Below are positions 58,301 through 64,000 of a stretch of DNA of 64,000 nucleotides, in pieces (position 1 is the stretch's first letter; every line of letters begins with the position of its first letter). The stretch is taken from the NCBI GenBank assembly GCA_022578605.1, contig MU394062.1, forward strand, positions 434,001-498,000, in the 5' to 3' direction. The position numbers were made by a program, and so were the translations under genes. The notes under the pieces are model-generated. The model was not told where the DNA came from, searched no databases, and was given only the letters and a program-made list of their open reading frames with translations. This DNA comes from Camillea tinctor (Eukaryota; Ascomycota; Sordariomycetes; Xylariales; Xylariaceae).

Positions 58301-58869
58301 GAACGATAATGTCTCCGGGAACAACTTCAGGGCTATTGAGAATTAGCTGATTTGTTTGGAATTGGAATAGGGGAATGTAGGCTTTTTATAGAGACTCACT
58401 TAGGGATAACCTGGGTTCTGCCGTCTCTCAACACCATTGCCGAAGGAGAAGAAAGAGCCCTAAGGGCATCCATCTTCTTTTCGGCGCCATATTCTTGGAA
58501 GAATCCAATTGATACATTGAGAATGATGACAGCAGCAAGTACACCTCCTTCGACGTAGTCCGCAACACCGAAACTCAGTCCCATAGCAAATAGCAGGACC
58601 TAAAAATTATTTTTTTAATATGAGCAACGGCCAATTGACGCAAGAAGGTGAAAGAGCAAACTTACCAATATCATGGCATTGAATAACTGCTTGAGAAATA
58701 TCTTATACCATGGAATTGCGCCGCCAACATCCAGCTCATTAGGAGGATACTTCTCCTGGAGTTGGGCGACTTGGGCGGATGACAAGCCCTTGTCGACATC
58801 TGTTTCTAGACTTTTTGTGACATCTTGAACAGACAGGAGGAATGGGTGGCGTTCGAATACGCCAGCCAT
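55368..58869 (-). CDS. ENA1: ENA-type (P2D) Na+/K+-exporting P-type ATPase
   Basis: Four exons: 58666-58869, 58400-58599, 57757-58332 and 55368-57684, total 1098 residues, the usual ENA length. Donors are GTAAGT/GTGAGT and acceptors end in TTAG, ATAG and TCAG. P-type hallmarks are complete: the actuator motif LTGES (about 171-175), the helix-4 segment IAIIPESLVAVLTITM, the phosphorylated aspartate D365 in CSDKTGTLTQG, the nucleotide-binding segment FTKGA (about 547), LTGDHPATA and the hinge TGDGVNDAPSL (about 740). IIPESLVAVLTIT and the N-terminal MAGVFERHPFLLS favour the fungal ENA group over SERCA or PMCA pumps. The protein pumps Na+ or K+ out across the plasma membrane and is important under salt or alkaline stress. 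The cytosolic N-domain has a Glu/Lys-rich insert (DEPEQPEEKRDFD). ENA genes are usually induced by salt and high pH; no such site is claimed here. Confidence 0.96.
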
Positions 58870-59980
58870 CGCGTTGCTGTTGGTAAAACGGCTTACACGA
58901 TTTACGTTGAAGTTGGAGAACGGCAGGTCTTCATAGATGATAGGGGTACAGGAGAAATGCTTTCCATAGATGTAAAATAAGTGTTTATGAATGATATGTT
59001 GCTATAACTACTCGTTCTATGACGACAATAACAACAATGGCAGAATTGAAATATCTTTCGATGCTTTGGATCTAGAACTACACCAGTGCCGAGAAGGAGG
59101 GGGGGAGAACTTCTCTTTAAGTACACCCGCAGCTCGGTTTGGATTTTCCCAAACAAGACCAATCGAGACCAGCCAACCTCGCAGATATCATGCTGTGCCA
59201 AGGGAAACCCAAGAAGACTATCACTTTCATCACGATTCTTTATCATGGATTGCGGAGGCGACAAGCCACAAAGAAGATGGGTTGACCAACAATCGGACCG
59301 TACTGGGGATTCTGATTGGCAGACCAGAGAGCAACAATTGGCATGGGATGGGGTTCCAAGAAAGCAAAACGTCAGCCTTGGCCACAATACGCCCGTGAGG
59401 CTCTAGGAATGATGTATATACGCGGGGTGGACGAAAGGCTACTGGATAACTGTTGGGTATAGTCATGGTCCAAGTAGGTTTCCAAGCCAGACCCAAGCCA
59501 GACCCAAGCCTTGGCGGGTTGGTGCCAAGGACTTGGCTTCTAGAAATCTTCCAGGACCGGGCAGCCGTAAGACGGCGACTAGATAGATAAATTGGGGGGG
59601 TTTGCCAAACATGAACCTCATGGTTCGTAACCCGGGTTGAGTTGGGAGATTTTGAGTTGATGGCGCGATAGTGGTAAGTCTTGGCATATATCGTGATATT
59701 TAGTATGGGACGTTTAAGAAGTTCTATACTAGCAGATTTGTAGAGCTTTTGGGCTAGGCTGAATGCGGTTAATCCGGTTACCTAATGCGGCACGTGCCAG
59801 AACCGTTCGCGGCTGGCTGTGTAGACCACGTGATATGCACTCCAGCCACTGACTCTTGTTGCACCTTGGCGGTTCGCTTGGCGGTAGATTTTCGGAACAT
59901 CGGCAACTCTTGGGTAGGGAAGGAATGTCTGTGCAACTTTATCATCCCATGCGGTTTCGATCACCTAATACCTTCCTTTC

Positions 59981-60012
59981 TTTTTTTTTTTTGGGGGGGG
60001 GGGGGGGGGGGG
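59981..60012 (+). repeat. Homopolymer junction T12-G20
   Basis: Twelve T followed directly by twenty G, then AA and six G. The G-run could fold into a G-quadruplex. It lies 1.1 kb upstream of the ATPase start. Long homopolymers are prone to assembly and replication error. Confidence 0.85.
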
Positions 60013-60266
60013 AAGGGGGGTGTTTCTTTTATTTTTCTTTTCTTTTGTCCTTCAGTAAACCTCTTAACTTGCATCATTTCCTTCTTATCTGGAAACGCCA
60101 ATTCCACTAGTATTATTCATCAGCATTGCGCTAGGCATCTGGCTTACCCTGTCAAATTTCGGAGATAAGCTTCTTTTTGTACCATGTAACAAATTGCGCA
60201 ATTGGCACAACAACAATAGCTGGGCTTGCTTTAGTCCCATGCTCAACCTTTTGTGTATGCGTGAGT

Positions 60267-60297
60267 GAGAGAGAGAGAGAGAGTGTGTGTGTGTGTG
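60267..60297. repeat. Compound (GA)n(GT)n microsatellite
   Basis: About eight GA units pass into about eight GT units, 1.4 kb upstream of the ATPase start on the minus strand. Confidence 0.9.
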
Positions 60298-61789
60298 GCA
60301 ACAAAAATCGATCGGCATCTGTTTGGATCTGCATCGTTTCAAAAGAAGCGGAATGGCCCAAAAACAAAAACAAAAAACAAATTTGTCATGAGGGGAGTAT
60401 CCTTTTCATTTCTGGCTGCAGCAACATCTGGTCATTACTGCCATTATATGTAGTGTATATGCAATGGCATCTCTGCGGGAATCCCTCGCGGGGCAGGCAA
60501 AATCAAAGCTACCTTGGCCTATAACAATGGCGTGGTTCCTCCCAACCACTGTGGGGTTGACGTGCTACACTCACTACATTAATCTAGTGTAGTAGACTAT
60601 AGGTAAGTTTGGTTTCGTTTAAGAGGGTAGCAATAGCTCATAGGTTCGTGTTGTTGCTTCCCGGACAATGTGGAGCTTTGTTCCTCTTCCTCAATTGCCA
60701 ATGCACGCAATTGCTTCCGATTGACGAATAATGATGGATGGGCCTTCCTCGTCGAACGCTATAGGCCGAAAGCGACTATCCAATGGGGAATATGCTAGTG
60801 CTAACCACGCTTAATAGTTCTTGTGCTTCATAATTGCATTTAACAGAAGAGAACCTTGAAGAAAAGAATAGATACAAGGGAAAATAGAGTAGGGGAGGGT
60901 GGGAAAGAATTGTCTTGATTAACGAACTGACTAATTATACTATGTAGTGTACTAACAGTTACCTATTACTAGGTACATAGTTTCAATGTTATTGTAATAC
61001 CTTCTACTACTAAGGTTCGGCAACATCAACTACAAGAAAAGAGTGGATGGACATGGACACCTCCTTCCAGCACACATACATACCACATACACATACACAT
61101 ACATATACCTAAACCTAAACTTTCCACTGTACTACACACACTACCTTATGGCTCCTTCCCCCTTCCCCCTCTCTTCCCTCTCTTCTCCTTCTCCTTCACT
61201 AGCTGCAGCAGATGAACATACATCCATGTACTTAGTAGTACAGTATTACTTCTACCAACCACTCCTTACGTTTTTGTAGTAGCTGCAGGTGGTGATCGGA
61301 AGCAGGTGGTACGAAAGCCGATTCCCCAGACCTAGTTTCTAAGTAAATATGTACCTAATGAAACTTTAGTCAGTTTTACCCAGTGAACAAGGTCGGAGTG
61401 GGAAAGCTCATGTCTCTTTTTTTTTTCATTATTGTTTTCCCGGTCCGTCGTGACTTCTGATTCGCTCGTGCTTCCTTGCTAACCCCCCCGGCCGTGAGAT
61501 GGAGCAGGAGCTTGCTTAACCTCACCTCACCTCACTTACTCCCAAGTTCCCTTCCCTTTCTTTTTTTCTCTCTTTTTCTTTTTATCCTATCTGTTTTTTC
61601 CCTCTTCTCTCTTCCCAACCTTCTTGTGTCATCTCCCCGAGCTTCCCACCATCGAATATCTTCAACCCCTTACAACTTCAACTTCTCTATTCCCATAATT
61701 ATCAGAACTCTTAACTATTTTGCTTCTCTATACAAGTTTCGCTTTTACACTGTGCTCGAGCTTGAGCTTGCTCCTCTTACGTCATCGAC

Positions 61790-62806
61790 ATGGCCGACAA
61801 TACCGCCGACAGCATCAAAGAAGGTATTGTATCTCTCTGTTTTTAGCTTGTATCGCCACAGATATGTTCTTATTATTTGCGCCGGCTTAATTGTCTTCTC
61901 GTGGATGAGTTTGGGAGCTTGCGCATTTTGGCTGGCGCAGCATCCAAGTTGCAACACAGTCCCGAACACAGTGCGCTAACGTATTCTCTGTCAGTCGCAG
62001 CTCCGAACGCGAACATCAAGGCGACCGAGCCGGATTCCAGTACTCCGTCGGCTGCAAAGGAGTCTGTCGATGCTGCGGAAGCTTCCAAAGTGCCTTCCAG
62101 CGCTCCGGACCCTGCCACTACCAATGCGCCGGCTGAGCCCAAGTCCGAACCTGCCGTACAGAATGGAGATACTCCTGTCGACGCGCCCAAGGAAGAGCCA
62201 GCTAAAAAAGTAGACGAAGCCGATGCGCCAGCCCCTGAGCCTGAGAAATCATCCGACAATGCCCCTGAGAAGCCTTCCACCGAGACTACTGAGACTAAAG
62301 ACGCGTCCGCTCTTCCGAATGGTGACGCGACAGAGCAGCCGAAGCCCGTCTCCATCGAGGAAGTGCGCGACCAAGACCTGCCAAAAGAGCCATCGGAGCC
62401 TGCTAAAGCGACAGATGCTGCCAAGTCCGAAAAGCCTGCTGATGAGACGGCGAAGAAGGATCCAGCTCCAGTAGTTACGACTGGTACTGAAGAGAAAGCG
62501 GTACCAGAAGTTAGCTCGGCCCCGGCTGTATCCGAGCCCGAGAAGACTGAGAAGACTGAGAAGTCCAAGAAAACCGAGGCCAGCACCGGAAAGAAGCGGA
62601 AGGCTGATGAAATTTCATCTTCTAACGAGGATTCTGCTACGAACGGGACCAAAGAAAACTCCCCAGACGAGAAGAAGCAGAAAGCTAACGGCGCAGTCAC
62701 TAACGGTGCAGCGCGAAAGCCCGGACGGCCAAGAAAGGAGAAAAAAGCGCCAGCCCCAGTTGGACGGACTGCTAGAAAGACCCGTAGCCAGGGTGCTGCA
62801 GATTAG
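61790..62806 (+). CDS. Small Lys/Glu/Pro/Ala-rich nuclear protein with an AT-hook
   Basis: Two exons: 61790-61823 (MADNTADSIKE) and 61995-62806, total 281 residues. The intron has a GTATTG donor. Two acceptors (61994 or 62000) stay in frame, so the junction is ambiguous by two residues. The bulk is low-complexity, rich in Pro, Ala, Glu and Lys, and predicted disordered. Basic patches GKKRKADE and KKQKAN look like nuclear localisation signals. Near the C-terminus ARKPGRPRKEKK is a textbook AT-hook core (GRP flanked by basic residues), which binds the minor groove of AT-rich DNA. It resembles small HMGA-like chromatin proteins of fungi. A role in chromatin or transcription is inferred. Confidence 0.85.
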
Positions 62807-64000
62807 AACACTGTGGATGATGATGAATAGCTGAAGCAAAGACATACAGGTATAATTACACGATATTTTGCGTTGCGGTCTAACTGGGTAGGACACGCCC
62901 ATTCTGGTTCTCCCTTACCCCTGTGATCTCGGTTTATTGTCAACTAACGACGACCGGATGACGAGAAATAGGAATTGGTTGTAGGGAAGCTCGGTGTTCT
63001 TTTTTTTTTTTTACTTTCCTTTTTTTGCGCGAAACGGAGTGGGTTATCTACCTAGTCTCCTGGAGGGGCTTCGTTATTTTTCCACATGCCCATCCTGACT
63101 GTACATATATATATTCCAGGTAGTGAATCAAACAGGGTTTCATGTCGTTTGAGTTATGCTCCCATTGGTGACATCTCATGAATTATCTAACACCTTGCTT
63201 TATGTTAGGAAGATTAGGTATTAGATATACCACCCCAATTGATGTACTAGGACTACTCAACTCGCCTAGTCGAAGATTACCCCATGAGTTTGTGAAAGAC
63301 AACTTGGATCGGTATTGATAACCCCCCTACCCCCTTTTCAATCTTAGGTACTATCACACTATTGTGAAGGTCCGATTCCATGCGCTGCCATCTGTGTGGA
63401 GATGAATATACCCCGTGCCTTACCACTGACCCCTATCTACCAGATCGCGATCTTCGAGGGGTGATTTTCGCGTCTCTTGCTCTTGACAGGACCTTCTTTC
63501 GCCACAGTCAGCCCTTTCGAATGAACAAACCAGACTTGTGGTTTCTATTTTATGGGTAACTCAATCACGTTCTTTCATGCTTACTGTCTTTTCTTTTGAT
63601 ACAATACGGTATTCCTTCTACGGGTAGGCCGGCAGGGAGAAAGCTGCTGATATCATGGGGTCTATTATGCCGATCCGAGAATAGCTAAAAAAACACCCAA
63701 AGTGGACAGGCCTTCGTATAAAAGAGGAAGTATGGGATCCGGTTGGGGGTTTGGGATAGGGGGCGGTGGTAGGTGCGAATAACTTGGGAAAGAATGGATG
63801 GCAACCTTCCTTCAACACTAGAAAAGAAAAGAAAAAGAAAAAGAGATAGAATCAAGTATATGTGTAGTTTCTGGTACTCTCAATAAATGAAGACAACTAC
63901 TAGTCGCGAAAAGAGGAAAAGGGGTTACGCGTCGAAAAAGGGGGTAACATAGATAAAAGGGGGGACTTCCCAGTTACTAGACTAGATCATCTGATAATTT
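62807..64000. other. Intergenic to the window end, nothing recognised
   Basis: 3' flank of the AT-hook gene, with a T-run near 63000. No gene, RNA or element is supported. Confidence 0.5.

Larger units (their letters stand above)
58870..61789. other. Intergenic between the divergent ATPase and AT-hook genes
   Basis: 2.9 kb containing both promoters. Notable parts: tandem CCAGACCCAAG copies at about 59485-59510, a T12-G20 tract (59981-60012), a compound GA/GT repeat (60267-60297) and a CT-rich leader before 61790. No gene is supported. Confidence 0.5.

Noticed and set aside
58991..59398. 135-residue plus-strand frame in the ATPase promoter
   Set aside because: No family pattern, composition like intergenic DNA, and it covers the leader region of the minus-strand gene.

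Overview
The window looks like nuclear DNA of a filamentous ascomycete (Pezizomycotina, probably Sordariomycetes, but I cannot place it further). Evidence: coding regions are broken by short introns (mostly 50-100 nt) with GTAAGT/GTATGT donors, CTAAC/CTGAC branch sites and YAG acceptors. The gene families are typical of moulds: PTH11-like rhodopsin-domain protein, NmrA-like reductase, GH11 xylanase, PLAC8 protein, berberine-bridge-type FAD oxidase, alcohol acetyltransferase-type acyltransferase, SRR1-like protein, F-box and BTB proteins and an ENA-type cation ATPase. Coding exons are GC-rich and the wide intergenic regions are AT-rich. I support 19 protein-coding genes, one decayed gene and one small inverted-repeat element. 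I see no rRNA, tRNA or CRISPR.

Layout. 1-9.5 kb: a beta-hydroxyacid dehydrogenase (+), a tiny two-exon membrane protein (-), a broken SnoaL-like gene (-) and a five-exon rhodopsin-domain receptor-like gene (-), set in a large AT-rich, gene-poor tract. 13-17.7 kb: a D-2-hydroxyacid dehydrogenase (+) facing an NmrA-like reductase (-), then a stand-alone eEF1B-gamma-like GST (-). 20-26.5 kb: a secreted GH11 xylanase (-) with a match to the XlnR/Xyr1 site upstream, a three-exon F-box protein (-) and an SRR1-like protein (-) whose intron is a hexanucleotide repeat. 26.5-31.1 kb is a 4.7 kb gene-free gap. 31-38.6 kb: two long intronless, largely disordered fungal proteins (+). 39.9-40.4 kb: a 533 bp AT-rich element with 32 bp perfect terminal inverted repeats. 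40.6-48.4 kb: a PLAC8 protein (-), an acyltransferase (+) and a secretory FAD oxidase (-) ending in KDEL. 50-54.5 kb: a short-chain dehydrogenase (+), an unknown protein with a duplicated domain (+) and a BTB protein (-). 55.4-62.8 kb: an ENA-type P-ATPase (-) and, across 2.9 kb, a small AT-hook protein (+).

How the genes relate. Most appear to be independent transcription units. The oxidase, the acyltransferase and the SDR lie within 7 kb and could in principle serve one small-molecule pathway, but there is no backbone synthase or pathway regulator nearby, so I do not call a cluster. Exon joins were worked out by hand from splice motifs and reading-frame continuity. Joins that restore family motifs are firm; the second intron of the rhodopsin gene, the first intron of the acyltransferase and the second intron of the duplicated-domain gene are less certain.
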